Shown here piece after piece: positions 50,167-60,183 of a stretch of 64,000 nucleotides of DNA (position 1 is its first letter; each line of letters begins with the position of its first letter). The stretch spans positions 1-64,000 of the forward strand of contig NZ_SDIC01000001.1 of the NCBI RefSeq assembly GCF_004116405.1, read 5' to 3'. Under the pieces are notes generated by a model, which did not search any database, was not told where the DNA came from, and saw only the letters and a program-made list of their open reading frames with translations. Source of the stretch: Halegenticoccus tardaugens. GTDB taxonomy: Archaea; Halobacteriota; Halobacteria; Halobacteriales; Haloferacaceae. A program made the translations under genes and the position numbers.

Positions 50167-50820
50167 TCACACGCCTATGGTGTTTTCGATGAGCGCCTCG
50201 TGCGCGCGACGGAGGCGAACCGACGCCGCTTGCGTCGAAATCCCGAGTTGCTCGGCGAGCTCGCCGAGCGTGACCTCCCGCGGAATCGAAAAGTACCCGC
50301 CGGCGTGAGCTTTCGACAGGACCTCCTGCTGCGGTCCGGTCAGGCCGAACGACTCGTCCGGCAGCTCCTCGTCCGCGGCGTCCTCGCTGTACACGGCCAG
50401 GAGGCGCAACTCGATCCCGAGCGCGAGCACCCGACTCCGGTACGTCTGGAGCGCGTCCCGGTCGGGGAATCGCATCCGGAGTTCCCACCCCTCGCAGGTC
50501 CCCTTCAGGTCGAGGTTCATCGCGCCGACGTCGACCACGGCCGGATACGCCGAGACCCCCCGACCCTCCTCGGTGTACTCGACGCGGTAGAGTCGCCGGT
50601 CCGCGACCTCGATCAGCTCGGTCGCCTCCCGAATCGTCGGATCGGCTCCGACTCCGGCGGCGAATTCGTCGGGGTCCGCCCCCCGGAGCCAGAAGAACAG
50701 TCGGATCGCCCCGCACTCGCTCGCCTGTACGTCCATGGCGCGGGCGACGCCGTCGGGCGTCTCGGCCAGCGCCCGCCGAAGGATCGGCGAACCGAGGTGA
50801 AATTCCGCGATGAGGCTCAT
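50167..50820 (-). CDS. Bat-type HTH-10 transcriptional regulator
   Basis: 217 residues. An N-terminal sensor-like region (about 1-140) and a C-terminal HTH-10 domain: LTGPQQEVLSKAHAGGYFSI and LGELAEQLGISTQAASVRLR, as in bacterioopsin activator-like proteins. Regulates an unknown set. Start at 50820, chosen because the upstream in-frame region is a shadow. AT-rich promoter at about 50845-50870. Confidence 0.87.
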   Translation of the reverse strand: MSLIAEFHLGSPILRRALAETPDGVARAMDVQASECGAIRLFFWLRGADPDEFAAGVGADPTIREATELIEVADRRLYRVEYTEEGRGVSAYPAVVDVGAMNLDLKGTCEGWELRMRFPDRDALQTYRSRVLALGIELRLLAVYSEDAADEELPDESFGLTGPQQEVLSKAHAGGYFSIPREVTLGELAEQLGISTQAASVRLRRAHEALIENTIGV

Positions 50821-50897
50821 TTCTCCCCCATTATTCCTTCTATCTGAAAAAGGTATTTTGTCGTCCAACCGTCGCTGACGTTCCGCGTCGTCGACGA

Positions 50898-51380
50898 TTA
50901 ACCGGTGTGTTCGCCCTGGTAGCTCCCGTCGTACGTTCCCTCGTGTTCCGCGTCGGCGAGAACCAGCTGCGCGATGCGCGCGCCGCGTTCCAGTTCGACG
51001 TCGTGGTGGACCTGCAGCAGTCCTTCGCCTCTGCCCTCGTAGCCGGCGTCCCACACGGCGGTGTTCAGCATGCACGAGTTGCGCAGGAGCGACGATCGGG
51101 GGTAGATGTATCCGACGTGGTTCTCGGGGATGCGGACCGTCTCGGCGTAGCGGACGACGAACCCGCCCGGGGTGAGGTAGTACGTTTCGGGACCGTCTTC
51201 GTCGCGCTCGTCGCGCGGGACCGACTGTCGCTCGCCGATCTCCTTTCCGTCGCGGCCGATCCGACCCGGATCGATCTGTTCGAAGACGGCGTCGAGCGTC
51301 AGATCGACGCCGTTCGGCTGGATCTGCGCTTCGGCCACGGGATCGATCTGCTCGGCGACGAACGCGCCTGATTTGAACAT
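50898..51380 (-). CDS. dut: deoxyuridine triphosphatase / dCTP deaminase-family protein
   Basis: 160 residues, trimeric dUTPase fold. Conserved motifs: IQPNGVDLTLDAV, IYPRSSLLRN, NTAVWDAGYEGRGEG and ARIAQLVLAD. Haloarchaeal members are annotated as dUTPases; they keep dUTP out of DNA and supply dUMP. The exact split between dUTPase and dCTP deaminase cannot be made by eye. Divergent from aconitase. Confidence 0.87.
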   Translation of the reverse strand: MFKSGAFVAEQIDPVAEAQIQPNGVDLTLDAVFEQIDPGRIGRDGKEIGERQSVPRDERDEDGPETYYLTPGGFVVRYAETVRIPENHVGYIYPRSSLLRNSCMLNTAVWDAGYEGRGEGLLQVHHDVELERGARIAQLVLADAEHEGTYDGSYQGEHTG

Positions 51381-51523
51381 GTTCGACGGATCCCGGACCG
51401 TCCGGAAAACGGTGCCGGATCGTCTTCGAAATCACAACTCGAATCCGCGTTACTTCGAATCTTTTCGCGAAAATTGCCGAACGGCGAGGTTCCGAACGGT
51501 TATTGGACGAAGAACTCGCGGGA

Positions 51524-51530
51524 TTTATAT
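51524..51530 (+). promoter_or_regulatory. TATA box of aconitase
   Basis: TTTATAT centred about 30 nt before ATG 51557; leaderless or nearly so. Confidence 0.7.
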
Positions 51531-51556
51531 CCGCGGAGGGACGACCCACGGACGAT

Positions 51557-53533
51557 ATGGGACAGACAATTACGGAGAAGATTCTCGACGATCACCTCGT
51601 CGAAGGGGAGCTGAAACCCGGAGAGGAGATCGGCATCGAGATCGATCAGGTGCTGATGCAGGACACCACCGGGACGATGGTGTGGCTGCAGTTCGAGGCG
51701 CTCGACCTGGACGACGTTCAGACCGAACTCGCCGCGCAGTACTGCGACCACCAGACCTACCAGTTCGACTTTAAGAACACCGACGATCACCGCTTCCTTC
51801 GCTCTGCGGCCGGTACCTTCGGCGCACACTTCTCGCGCCCCGGCAACGGCATCTGCCACAACGTACACAAGGAGAACTTCGCCGCGCCGGGCAAGACGCT
51901 TCTCGGCTCCGACTCGCACACGCCGACGCCCGGCGGGCTCGGCCAGTTCGCGATCGGCGCGGGCGGACTCGACATCGCCGTCGCGATGGGCGGCGGCGCG
52001 TACTACGTCGAGATGCCCGAGGTCGTCAACGTCCGGCTCGAAGGCGAACTCCCCGAGTGGTCGACCGCGAAGGACGTCATCCTCGAGATGCTTCGCCGCC
52101 TCTCCGTGAAGGGCGGCGTCGGCAAGGTGTTCGAGTACACCGGCCCGGGCGTCGACTCGCTCACGGTTCCCGAGCGGACGACGATCACCAACATGGGGAC
52201 GGAACTCGGCGCGACCTCGTCCATCTTCGGGACGGACGAGCAGACGAAGGACTACCTCGAACGGCAGGGTCGCGGCGACGAATACGTCGAGCTCTCGGCC
52301 GACGAGGACGCCGAGTACGCGGACGAGATCGTCATCGACCTCTCGGACCTCGAACCGCTCATCGCGCAGCCGTCGATGCCGGACAACGTCGTCCCCGTCC
52401 GCGAGGCCGCCGGCACGAGCGTCGATCAGGTCATGATCGGCTCCTGCACCAACGGCGGCTACGAGGACATCCTCCCGGGCGCGAAGATGCTCGAAGGCCG
52501 CGAGGTCGACAAGAAGACGGAGATGATCATCGCGCCCGGCTCGAAGCAGGCGTCCGAGATCCTCGCCCGGCAGGGCTGGACCGCAGAGCTGATGGCCGCC
52601 GGGGTCAACTTCTCCGAGGCGACCTGCGGCGCCTGCATCGGTATCGGCCACGTGCCCGCTTCGGACTCCGTCTCGCTGCGGACGTTCAACCGCAACTTCG
52701 AGGGTCGCTCCGGCATCGAGGACGACAACGTCTACCTCTGCTCGCCGGAGGTCGCCACGGCGGCGGCGATCAAAGGCGAGATCGTCGACCCGCGCGACCT
52801 CGCCGAGGAGCTCGGCGACCTCGACGCGCCCGGCGTCGAACTCCCCGACCGCTACGACGGCAGCAAGGCCGACCTCATCTCGCCGGACGAGGCCGTCGAC
52901 GACTCGCTCATCAAGGGGCCGAACATCGGCGACGTGCCGCTGAAGGAGCCGCTCGAATCGCACCTCCAGGGCGAGGCGCTCCTGAAGATGACCGACAACA
53001 TCACGACGGACCACATCATCCCGGCGACGTCGGACATCCTCAAGTTCCGCTCGAACGTGCCGAAGCTCTCGGAGTTTACGCTCTCGCGCGTCGACGAGAC
53101 GTTCGCCCAGCGCGCGCTCGACGCCGACGGCGGCTTCCTCGTCGCGGGCGAGAACTACGGGCAGGGCTCCTCGCGCGAGCACGCGGCCCTCTGTCCGATG
53201 TACCTCGGCATCGAGGGCGTCCTCGCGCAGTCGTTCGCCCGCATCCACAAGGCGAACCTGTTCAACTTCGGCCTCGTGCCGCTCACGATCGACGAGGACA
53301 CCTACGAGAAGATCGAGCAGGGCGACGACATCGAGATCGTCGACGACGTCGGCGAGGCCGTCCGCTCCGGCCAGGAGGAGTTCACCATCCGCGTGAACGA
53401 CGACTGGGAGGCGGACGCCCGCCTCGACGCCTCCGAGCGCGAGCGCAAGATCCTCGCGGCCGGCGGCAAGCTCTCGTGGACCAAACAGCAGCACGAGGAG
53501 GACGCGAGCGGCGCGCAACCGGCTGACGACTGA
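51557..53533 (+). CDS. acnA: aconitate hydratase
   Basis: 658 residues. Interconverts citrate and isocitrate in the TCA cycle using a [4Fe-4S] cluster. Cluster ligands lie in GSCTNGGYEDI and TCGACIGIG. N-terminal GSDSHTPTPGGLGQFAIGAGG and C-terminal swivel-domain ENYGQGSSREHAALCP are intact. The start at 51557 (MGQTITEKIL) is set by the TATA box; the extra 18 codons upstream are not family-like. Followed by a T7 terminator. Confidence 0.96.
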   Translation: MGQTITEKILDDHLVEGELKPGEEIGIEIDQVLMQDTTGTMVWLQFEALDLDDVQTELAAQYCDHQTYQFDFKNTDDHRFLRSAAGTFGAHFSRPGNGICHNVHKENFAAPGKTLLGSDSHTPTPGGLGQFAIGAGGLDIAVAMGGGAYYVEMPEVVNVRLEGELPEWSTAKDVILEMLRRLSVKGGVGKVFEYTGPGVDSLTVPERTTITNMGTELGATSSIFGTDEQTKDYLERQGRGDEYVELSADEDAEYADEIVIDLSDLEPLIAQPSMPDNVVPVREAAGTSVDQVMIGSCTNGGYEDILPGAKMLEGREVDKKTEMIIAPGSKQASEILARQGWTAELMAAGVNFSEATCGACIGIGHVPASDSVSLRTFNRNFEGRSGIEDDNVYLCSPEVATAAAIKGEIVDPRDLAEELGDLDAPGVELPDRYDGSKADLISPDEAVDDSLIKGPNIGDVPLKEPLESHLQGEALLKMTDNITTDHIIPATSDILKFRSNVPKLSEFTLSRVDETFAQRALDADGGFLVAGENYGQGSSREHAALCPMYLGIEGVLAQSFARIHKANLFNFGLVPLTIDEDTYEKIEQGDDIEIVDDVGEAVRSGQEEFTIRVNDDWEADARLDASERERKILAAGGKLSWTKQQHEEDASGAQPADD

Positions 53534-53550
53534 GCGACGACCGCTCCGGT

Positions 53551-53563
53551 TCTCCGTTTTTTT
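53551..53563 (+). terminator. T-run terminator of aconitase
   Basis: TCTCCG followed by seven T (53557-53563), 18 nt after the stop. Typical archaeal oligo-T terminator. Confidence 0.6.
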
Positions 53564-53636
53564 CGACGACGTACGTGTAACGCATCCCTTACGTCCGGCC
53601 GTCGAACTTTTGCGGACCTGCCGCCTACCGGACTCC

Positions 53637-54146
53637 GTGACGACCGTTCCCACGGACTCCGAGGGGTTCGTTATTCGGCGGGCCGAGCGGGCGGACCTGC
53701 TTTCTGTGTTCCGCATCGAGAAGGCCTGCTTCCCCCAACCGTGGCCGTACGCGGCGTTCGAGCAGTTCGTCGGCGAGGCGGGGTTCATGGTGGCCGTCCG
53801 CGACGGCGAGGTCGTCGGCTACGTCGTCTCCGACACGGTGCCGAACTACGGCCGGGACATCGGTCACGTAAAGGACATCGCGGTTCGTGAGGACGCCCGC
53901 GGACGCGGCGTCGGCCGGCGGCTCCTCGAACGGGCGCTGACGGCGCTCGTCCTCGACGGCGCGGCGCTCGTCAAACTCGAGGTCAGGGAGGGGAATCGCC
54001 GGGCGCAGTCGCTGTACCGGGACGTCGGCTTCGAGCCGATGCGCCGCGTGCCGCGGTACTACGGCGACGGCGAGGCGGCGCTGATCATGGTGCTGGACGT
54101 CGCGGATCGGCGTCCCTCCGGTGGCGACCACCACCCAGACGAGTAG
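53637..54146 (+). CDS. rimI: ribosomal protein S18 alanine N-acetyltransferase-like (RimI)
   Basis: 169 residues, GTG start at 53637. GNAT motifs: IEKACFPQPWPYAAFEQF, VKDIAVREDARGRGVGRRLL (acetyl-CoA loop RGRGVG), LVKLEVREGNRRAQSLYRDV and GFEPMRRVPRYY. Archaeal RimI acetylates N-termini of many proteins. The upstream 9 codons from the previous frame are not conserved. Followed by small haloarchaeal genes in the same direction. Confidence 0.9.
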   Translation: MTTVPTDSEGFVIRRAERADLLSVFRIEKACFPQPWPYAAFEQFVGEAGFMVAVRDGEVVGYVVSDTVPNYGRDIGHVKDIAVREDARGRGVGRRLLERALTALVLDGAALVKLEVREGNRRAQSLYRDVGFEPMRRVPRYYGDGEAALIMVLDVADRRPSGGDHHPDE

Positions 54147-54184
54147 AGTGGTGCGTTTTTACTCGTCCGCGCCGAACCGCGGGT

Positions 54185-54670
54185 ATGGGATACGCGTGCC
54201 CCGTTTGCGACACCCCCCAGCGGGACGGCAGACACCTCGCCGACCACCTGGCCTTCACGGCGTTGCTCCGCGGCGGGGACCACGAGTCGTGGCTCGACGA
54301 GCACGTGCCGGAGTGGGAGGGATCGACCCCGTCCGAACTCGCCGCCGAAGCGACGACGCTCGCCGACGAGGCCGCGTACGCGGAGGTGTTCGAGGACACC
54401 GTCGAGGGGCACGGTCACGACCGCGCGCACGTCGGTCGCGGCGGCGTCGACGCCGTCTCGGGCGAAGGCGCGTTCGCCCCGCCGGCGTCGCGGGGGCCGT
54501 CCCCGGCCGACGCCGAGACGCGGCGCGTGCTCGCGGAGGCGGAGGAACTCACCCGGCGGATGTTCGAGGACGACGGAGGCGACCCGGAGGAGGGAGGCGA
54601 GCGGAACGGCGACGAGGCGGGCGGCGACGATCCGAGCGCCGGCGACCCCGTCGAAGGGAAAGAGTCCTAA
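54185..54670 (+). CDS. haloarchaeal zinc-finger protein (DUF5810-like)
   Basis: 161 residues. N-terminal C2H2-like motif: CPVCDTPQRDGRHLADHLAF. The rest is acidic, low complexity and probably disordered. I recall the family as DUF5810. Same direction as rimI, 38 nt apart, suggesting one operon. Confidence 0.8.
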   Translation: MGYACPVCDTPQRDGRHLADHLAFTALLRGGDHESWLDEHVPEWEGSTPSELAAEATTLADEAAYAEVFEDTVEGHGHDRAHVGRGGVDAVSGEGAFAPPASRGPSPADAETRRVLAEAEELTRRMFEDDGGDPEEGGERNGDEAGGDDPSAGDPVEGKES

Positions 54671-54692
54671 CCCGTCGGTCGGAAGCCCGGGT

Positions 54693-55121
54693 ATGGATAC
54701 GGAGGGCGTGTTCTCCCCCGAGACGCTCGAAGAAGCCCGCGAGGCGTACGAGTGCGTCGGACCTGCCGCGCAGGTCGTCGTCCGCGAGACGGCCCGGGCG
54801 ATGGCCTTCGACCGCGACGAGTACCGCGAGCGGGTGACGGGCGACGTGGTCGGGACGGCGCGCGACGCGCTCTTCGCCTCGCTCCTCCTCGTCCGCGTCG
54901 GCGACCGCGAGGAGTTCGAGGCGTGGTGTGAGCGACACCCCGACGCCGAGGTCGTGGAGGCGGGCAACGAGAACGTCGACCGGGTGGTCTGGCACGCCGC
55001 GCCCTTCGCCGGAACCGTCGTCGCGGCGTCGTTCCAGAACGAGCGCGGCGCGGCCGTCGCGACGCTCCGCAGGCAGGCGTTCGGACGGGTGTACCGCGAG
55101 CGGTTCTACGACGAGGAGTGA
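54693..55121 (+). CDS. haloarchaeal protein (DUF5809-like)
   Basis: 142 residues, alpha/beta, acidic. Starts MDTEGVFSPETLEEAREAYE. I recall the family as DUF5809. No catalytic motif seen. It lies 22 nt after the zinc-finger gene, likely cotranscribed. Confidence 0.8.
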   Translation: MDTEGVFSPETLEEAREAYECVGPAAQVVVRETARAMAFDRDEYRERVTGDVVGTARDALFASLLLVRVGDREEFEAWCERHPDAEVVEAGNENVDRVVWHAAPFAGTVVAASFQNERGAAVATLRRQAFGRVYRERFYDEE

Positions 55122-55220
55122 GGGCGACGAGTCGCCTCGACGGAGAACGTCGGAGAACAACGGGGCGCGGCGACCGCGCGCGAGCGAAACCGGTATGCAC
55201 CCCACGTCCGAAGCTCCGGC

Positions 55221-55631
55221 GTGCGACGGATCACCCGCAACTTCCTGATCGGCCTCGCCCTCGTCGTCGTCGCCCTCCTCGCGCTCGGCGCGCTGCCGAG
55301 CTACCTCGGCTCCGGCGATCCGTACTACCTGACCGCGACGCCGACCGACGAGTCCGGCCCGGCGATCGACGTGACGAACGCCTCCGAGCGGCAGTACCCC
55401 TACCTGACCGAGGCGCTCGAATCGGACGACGGCCGCTCCGAGGGCTACCAGACCGGGCGGTTCGGCTTCAAGGAGACGTTCACCCACTCGCCGTTCGACG
55501 AGGTCGACGGGCTGCTCACGCAGAACCCCGACGCCCGCGTCGACGGTGCCGAGGGCGACGGTTCGTCGTCCGACGCCGTGCTGGTGGAGTATAAGGGCGA
55601 GCGCTACCGAGTCGAGGTCACGAGAGCATGA
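55221..55631 (+). CDS. single-pass membrane protein, unknown function
   Basis: 136 residues, GTG start. One N-terminal helix (RNFLIGLALVVVALLALGAL) and an extracellular acidic domain. The stop overlaps the next ATG by 4 nt, coupling it to the NUDIX gene. Not recognised. Confidence 0.75.
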   Translation: MRRITRNFLIGLALVVVALLALGALPSYLGSGDPYYLTATPTDESGPAIDVTNASERQYPYLTEALESDDGRSEGYQTGRFGFKETFTHSPFDEVDGLLTQNPDARVDGAEGDGSSSDAVLVEYKGERYRVEVTRA

Positions 55632-56242
55632 GCGACGACGCCACCCCCGCCGACGACCGCCGTCCGGACGACGTCTCCCGCCCGAACGACGGCCGCCGCC
55701 ACGAACCGCTCGAAGAGCCCGAGTGGCCGGTGATCGAGTCCGCGGTCGAGTACGAGACGGGCTGGTTCGTCGGGGGCTACGACCTCGTCGAACAGCCCGA
55801 CGGCGGCCGAAAGAAGTACTACTGGGCCGAACTCGCCACCGCGGTCGTCGTGGTCGCGGTGACCGACGGACGGGTGCTGTTCGTCGAGCAGTACCGCCCG
55901 ACGATCCGCGAGACGCAGCTCGAACTCCCCGCCGGCATCGTCGAGGCGGGCGAGTCGTTCACGGCGGCGGGGACGCGCGAACTCCGCGAGGAGACGGGCT
56001 TCGAGGCGTCGAGCGCGTCGCTGCTGCAGGACGTGTGGTGCTCCACGGGCCTGCTCCGCCACCGCCGCGGGTACGTCTTCGCCGAGGGGCTGGAGCCGGC
56101 CGAGCGGTCGCTCGACGCCAACGAGTTCCTCACCCCCCGGGCCGTCTCCGTCGAGGAGGCGCTGGCGGTCGCCCGCGCGGAGCCGACCAACGACGCGACC
56201 GTCGAGGGGCTGTTGCTGGCGAGGGACGAGGGGTTGCTGTAG
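55628..56242 (+). CDS. NUDIX hydrolase (ADP-ribose pyrophosphatase-like) 1
   Basis: 204 residues. NUDIX box: GIVEAGESFTAAGTRELREE followed by TGF. N-terminal acidic extension of about 30 residues. ADP-ribose/NDP-sugar pyrophosphatase-like (VVVVAVTDGRVLFVEQYRP, with the E-Q-Y-R-P signature). Overlaps the previous gene by 4 nt. A close paralogue lies 102 nt downstream. Confidence 0.9.
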   Translation: MSDDATPADDRRPDDVSRPNDGRRHEPLEEPEWPVIESAVEYETGWFVGGYDLVEQPDGGRKKYYWAELATAVVVVAVTDGRVLFVEQYRPTIRETQLELPAGIVEAGESFTAAGTRELREETGFEASSASLLQDVWCSTGLLRHRRGYVFAEGLEPAERSLDANEFLTPRAVSVEEALAVARAEPTNDATVEGLLLARDEGLL

Positions 56243-56344
56243 TCGCTCGCCGCCGAAAGGACGCGGGAGGCGTGACGAACGTTCGCCGCGGGCAGCCGCC
56301 GCGAAAACGCGCACAGCTATGCCGCCCGCGCCGGGACCTCCGGT

Positions 56345-56875
56345 ATGGAAGACGCCGCGTGGTCGGTGCTCGAAACCGCGACGGAGTACGAGAACCGGTG
56401 GTTCACGGCCGGCTACGACCTCGTCCGCCGGCCGGACGGCGAGACGGCGCGTTACTACTGGATCGACCCCGCGGACTCGGTCGTCGTGGTCGCGGAAACC
56501 GAGGGGCGGGTGCTGCTCGTCGAACAGTACCGCCCGCGGCTCCGCGGGACGTTCGTCGAGTGTCCGGGCGGCGGCATCGACCCGGGCGAATCGCCCGTCG
56601 AGGCGGCCGCCCGCGAACTCCGCGAGGAGACCGGCTACGAGGCCGGTCGCGTCGACCTCCTCGCCAGCTACTACCCGTCGGGGTGGGAGCGCCACGAGCG
56701 ACACGTCGCCTTCGCGACCGACCTCGAATCCGGCGATCCGGAACCCGACGGCGGCGAGTTCATCGCGGTTCGCGAACTCCCCGTCCCGGAGGCGTTCGAG
56801 GCTGTCCGCCGCGAGCCGATGAACGGGTGGGGGCTCCTGCCGCTCCTCGTCGCGCGGGACGCCGGGTTGCTGTAG
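56345..56875 (+). CDS. NUDIX hydrolase (ADP-ribose pyrophosphatase-like) 2
   Basis: 176 residues. NUDIX box GGIDPGESPVEAAARELREE followed by TGY. Shares with its upstream neighbour the phrases WF-AGYDLV-RPDGE and VEQYRP. The pair looks like a local duplication with divergence; different substrate use is possible. Confidence 0.9.
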   Translation: MEDAAWSVLETATEYENRWFTAGYDLVRRPDGETARYYWIDPADSVVVVAETEGRVLLVEQYRPRLRGTFVECPGGGIDPGESPVEAAARELREETGYEAGRVDLLASYYPSGWERHERHVAFATDLESGDPEPDGGEFIAVRELPVPEAFEAVRREPMNGWGLLPLLVARDAGLL

Positions 56876-56912
56876 CCGAGGGGCTTATCGGGGGCGACCG
56901 TCATGTGCTGGT

Positions 56913-57272
56913 ATGGACGGCGAAATCTCCCCCGAGGAGGTCGAGGCGATGCTCGACGACGGGCGGCCGCCGCGGATCGTGGACATCCGGTCCCCGGCGG
57001 CGTTCGACCGCGAGCACATCCCCGGCAGCGAGAACATCCCGCTCGCGGAACTGCCGGACCGAATCGATTCGCTGGCGGGCGAAGAGCGCATCGTCACCGT
57101 CTGCCCGCACGGGCAGGCGAGCGTTCAGGCCGCCCGGCTGATCCAATCGTACGAGGGGACGAAGGACGCCCGCGTCGAGAGCATGCGCGGCGGGCTCACG
57201 GCGTGGGAGGGCGAGTTCGAGTCGGCCGCCGAAGCGGTCGAACGCGACGGCGGTCCGCGGTCTCCGTTCTGA
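56913..57272 (+). CDS. rhodanese-like sulfurtransferase
   Basis: 119 residues, single rhodanese domain. CDC25-like core: IVDIRSPAAFDREHIPGSEN, active-site loop VCPHGQASVQAA with catalytic Cys68 region, and the end GGLTAWEGE. Transfers sulfane sulfur; substrate unknown. Transcribed after the NUDIX genes, 37 nt gap. Confidence 0.88.
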   Translation: MDGEISPEEVEAMLDDGRPPRIVDIRSPAAFDREHIPGSENIPLAELPDRIDSLAGEERIVTVCPHGQASVQAARLIQSYEGTKDARVESMRGGLTAWEGEFESAAEAVERDGGPRSPF

Positions 57273-57455
57273 TCGGTTTCGCCGCCCCGGTCGATGCGGC
57301 TGTCGTCAGCTGACCCGCTGACCGACGAGCGGTGCGACCGCTCCGCTCACGTCGAGTCGACGTCCGGAAAAACCCGCTCGACGCGCGAGAATCGCGTAAC
57401 GATCACGCGAGCAGGGCGAGCGTGACCTCGTCGGAGGCTGAGCGAGTCGACGAGA

Positions 57456-57761
<306 letters not shown>

Positions 57762-57873
57762 CTACACGATGGGGATATTAAACAGTATCGGGAACGCGGC
57801 CGCCCGTAGCGGGCGTTTCGACCGGCTGCCCGCCGCCGATTCGACGCTCCCCGCGCGACCGTCGGCGACGGCG

Positions 57874-60183
57874 TCAGCGACGAAGCCGTCCGAGCGGCGA
57901 CGCCCGCTCGCGGACCATCGCGTTCACGTCGCCGATGGCCCGCTCGGCCTCGGCGCGAGTGATCCCGTCGCCGTACCGCGCCCGCTCGTAGATTCGCCCG
58001 ACCCGCTCCGCGCGGGCGTCGAGGCCGGCGGACGAGAGCGACCGCAGGTAGGCCCGCGAGGTTTCACCCGGTCGGCGGGGGCGATAGCGCCCTTCGAGAA
58101 GGTGTTCGAGGCGGGCGTACGCGCGCTCGGCGTCCCGAGCGGGGTCGTCGCTCCCGCGCTGATACGCGAGCCAGGCGAGTCTGGACGCCCGGCGGACGGC
58201 GTTCGTCCGGCGCATCCCGGCGACGAGGCCGACGAGGAGCACCGCGCCGAGGCCGAGCGTCTCCCGCGACGGGAGCGTCGGCAGGCCGTCTCCGTCGCCC
58301 GATCCGCCGCCTCCGCCCCCGTCGCTTCCGTTGGGGCTGATGGCCGGCGTGCGGATGTCGGGGTCGTCGGACCCGTTCGTGTCGTTCGCGCCGTTTCCGT
58401 CCGGGTCGTCGCCGTTCGGGTCCGGGGTGTCCGTGTCCTCCGGCGGCTCGGTCGGCTCGGGCGTTTCGGTGTCCGACGGATCGGGGGTTTCCCCCTCGCG
58501 CCGGTCGTCTCGGCGCTCGCGCGTCTCCTCCGTGTCGACGCCGGGATCGCCGCTCTGGCGCGCCTCCTCCACCCGCGCGTCCGCCGCGCTCCGCCGCGGA
58601 TCGGCGGGCGTCGGGTCGAACCGAACCCACCCGGCGTCCGGGAAGTACACCTCGACCCACGCGTGCGCGTTGGTACCGCGGACCACCCGCTCGTCGCCGG
58701 CGCGCTCGCCCGGCGTGTACCCGGTGACGAACCGCGCGGGGACGCCCTCGGAGCGGAGCATCACGACCATCGTCGTCGCGTAGTAGGTGCAGTAGCCGGC
58801 GTCCATCTCGAAGAGGAACTCGTCGGCGATCTCGCCGTCCGGTTCTTCGACGTTCAGCGAGTACTCCTTTTCCGACTCCAGGTGCTCCTCGATCGCGACC
58901 GCCTTGTCGTAGGCGTTGTCCTCGTCGCCGGCGACGTTCGCGGACCGCTCGCGGACGCGGTCGGACGTGCTGTCGGGAAGCTGGGTGTAGTCCCCCTCGA
59001 CGCCGTCCGGGTAGTCGGTCCCGCTCCGCCGGAGCTGTTCCGCGGTGTACCGCGGGACCTCGCTCCGGACGGTGTAACTTTCGCCCGCTTGCAGGGACTG
59101 CCCCGCGAGCAGACCTCCCTCGCTCGTGACCCGCGCGCTGCTCGCCGCCGTCCCCTCGACGGCGACGGGCTTCCACGCCGCCGGGAGCGCTTCCATCTCC
59201 GTCTCCGCGGTGACCGTCTGTTTGAGTTCGCTCGAACTGCCGGGGGGATCCGAGAGCGGCCCCGAGTACGGCTCGGCGGTGTCGGTCCGAACCCAGCCTT
59301 CGCCGGTGTACCGGTCGTACGCCCCGGTCTGCCAGTACGCCGAGTCGTTGCTCTCGACGGTGAACCGGACCTCCGGGGACAGGCGGATGCTGCCGAGCAC
59401 GTCGACCCGGTCGCCCGAGGAGACGACGTTCTCCTCGACCGTTCCGGGCTGCTCTCCCGACTCGGAAAGCAGCGGTCGGGCCGTTCCCCCGGGAACCACG
59501 GACACCACCGCTGAGAGGACGATCATCGCGGCGACGACGACCACCAGCGTGTCGAGCTGCGCGCGCACCCCTCCGCGAACGTTCAGCGTCTCGAACCCCA
59601 GCGCGGCGACGACGCCGACGACGCCGACGAGGGTGGTGAGGTTCCCGGCGTCGCCGGTCAGGACGAAAAACAGGAGCGCGACGCCGCCGACGGCGACGGC
59701 GGGTCCGTACCGCCCCCGAAGCGCGAAGGAGAGCGAGAGAAACACCGGCGCGGGGGCGATGGAGAGCGCCCACACGCCAGCGTTCGTCAGTCGGAGGACG
59801 GAAAGACCTGTCACGAGCGCCAGCGTGTCGGAGACCACCCGCCCGGCGGTGAAGAGCGCCCGGTTGCTCTCCGGGACGGAGAGGAAGTAATACGCCATTC
59901 CGGCGGCGACGATGCCCGTTCCGAGAAACAGCGTCGCCTTCGACGGGAGGGCGCGCCCGAGGAGCACCGCCGCCCCCGCGCTCGCGGCGACGACGAGGAG
60001 CAGCGTCTCGCTGCCGCCGACGACGTCCGTCACGTCGTAGAGCACGCTCACGTACGCGTACGTGAGGAGCGCGACTCCGATCATCGCCGGGTGGCCGAGG
60101 CCGCGCCACCTCGCGGGGGACCCCCCGTCACCGGTCGCGACGGTCGTCTCACCGGCCGTCTCGCCGCCCGTCGAGCCGCTCAC
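57874..60183 (-). CDS. membrane-bound transglutaminase-like protein (TgpA type)
   Basis: 769 residues. About seven to eight N-terminal helices, then an extracytoplasmic transglutaminase-like domain: Cys in YCTYYATTMVVMLRSEGVPA, His in GTNAHAWVEVYFPDAGW, Asp in VRFDPTPADP. A Pro/Thr/Asp/Gly-rich linker, another helix and a C-terminal cytoplasmic DUF4129-like domain follow. GTG start overlapping the DUF58 stop by 4 nt. Third gene of a MoxR-DUF58-transglutaminase operon. Confidence 0.9.
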   Translation of the reverse strand: MSGSTGGETAGETTVATGDGGSPARWRGLGHPAMIGVALLTYAYVSVLYDVTDVVGGSETLLLVVAASAGAAVLLGRALPSKATLFLGTGIVAAGMAYYFLSVPESNRALFTAGRVVSDTLALVTGLSVLRLTNAGVWALSIAPAPVFLSLSFALRGRYGPAVAVGGVALLFFVLTGDAGNLTTLVGVVGVVAALGFETLNVRGGVRAQLDTLVVVVAAMIVLSAVVSVVPGGTARPLLSESGEQPGTVEENVVSSGDRVDVLGSIRLSPEVRFTVESNDSAYWQTGAYDRYTGEGWVRTDTAEPYSGPLSDPPGSSSELKQTVTAETEMEALPAAWKPVAVEGTAASSARVTSEGGLLAGQSLQAGESYTVRSEVPRYTAEQLRRSGTDYPDGVEGDYTQLPDSTSDRVRERSANVAGDEDNAYDKAVAIEEHLESEKEYSLNVEEPDGEIADEFLFEMDAGYCTYYATTMVVMLRSEGVPARFVTGYTPGERAGDERVVRGTNAHAWVEVYFPDAGWVRFDPTPADPRRSAADARVEEARQSGDPGVDTEETRERRDDRREGETPDPSDTETPEPTEPPEDTDTPDPNGDDPDGNGANDTNGSDDPDIRTPAISPNGSDGGGGGGSGDGDGLPTLPSRETLGLGAVLLVGLVAGMRRTNAVRRASRLAWLAYQRGSDDPARDAERAYARLEHLLEGRYRPRRPGETSRAYLRSLSSAGLDARAERVGRIYERARYGDGITRAEAERAIGDVNAMVRERASPLGRLRR

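Noticed and set aside
51500..53788. 762-codon open frame on the minus strand opposite aconitase
   Set aside because: Antisense shadow; the + strand encodes a full aconitase with cluster ligands and its own TATA box.
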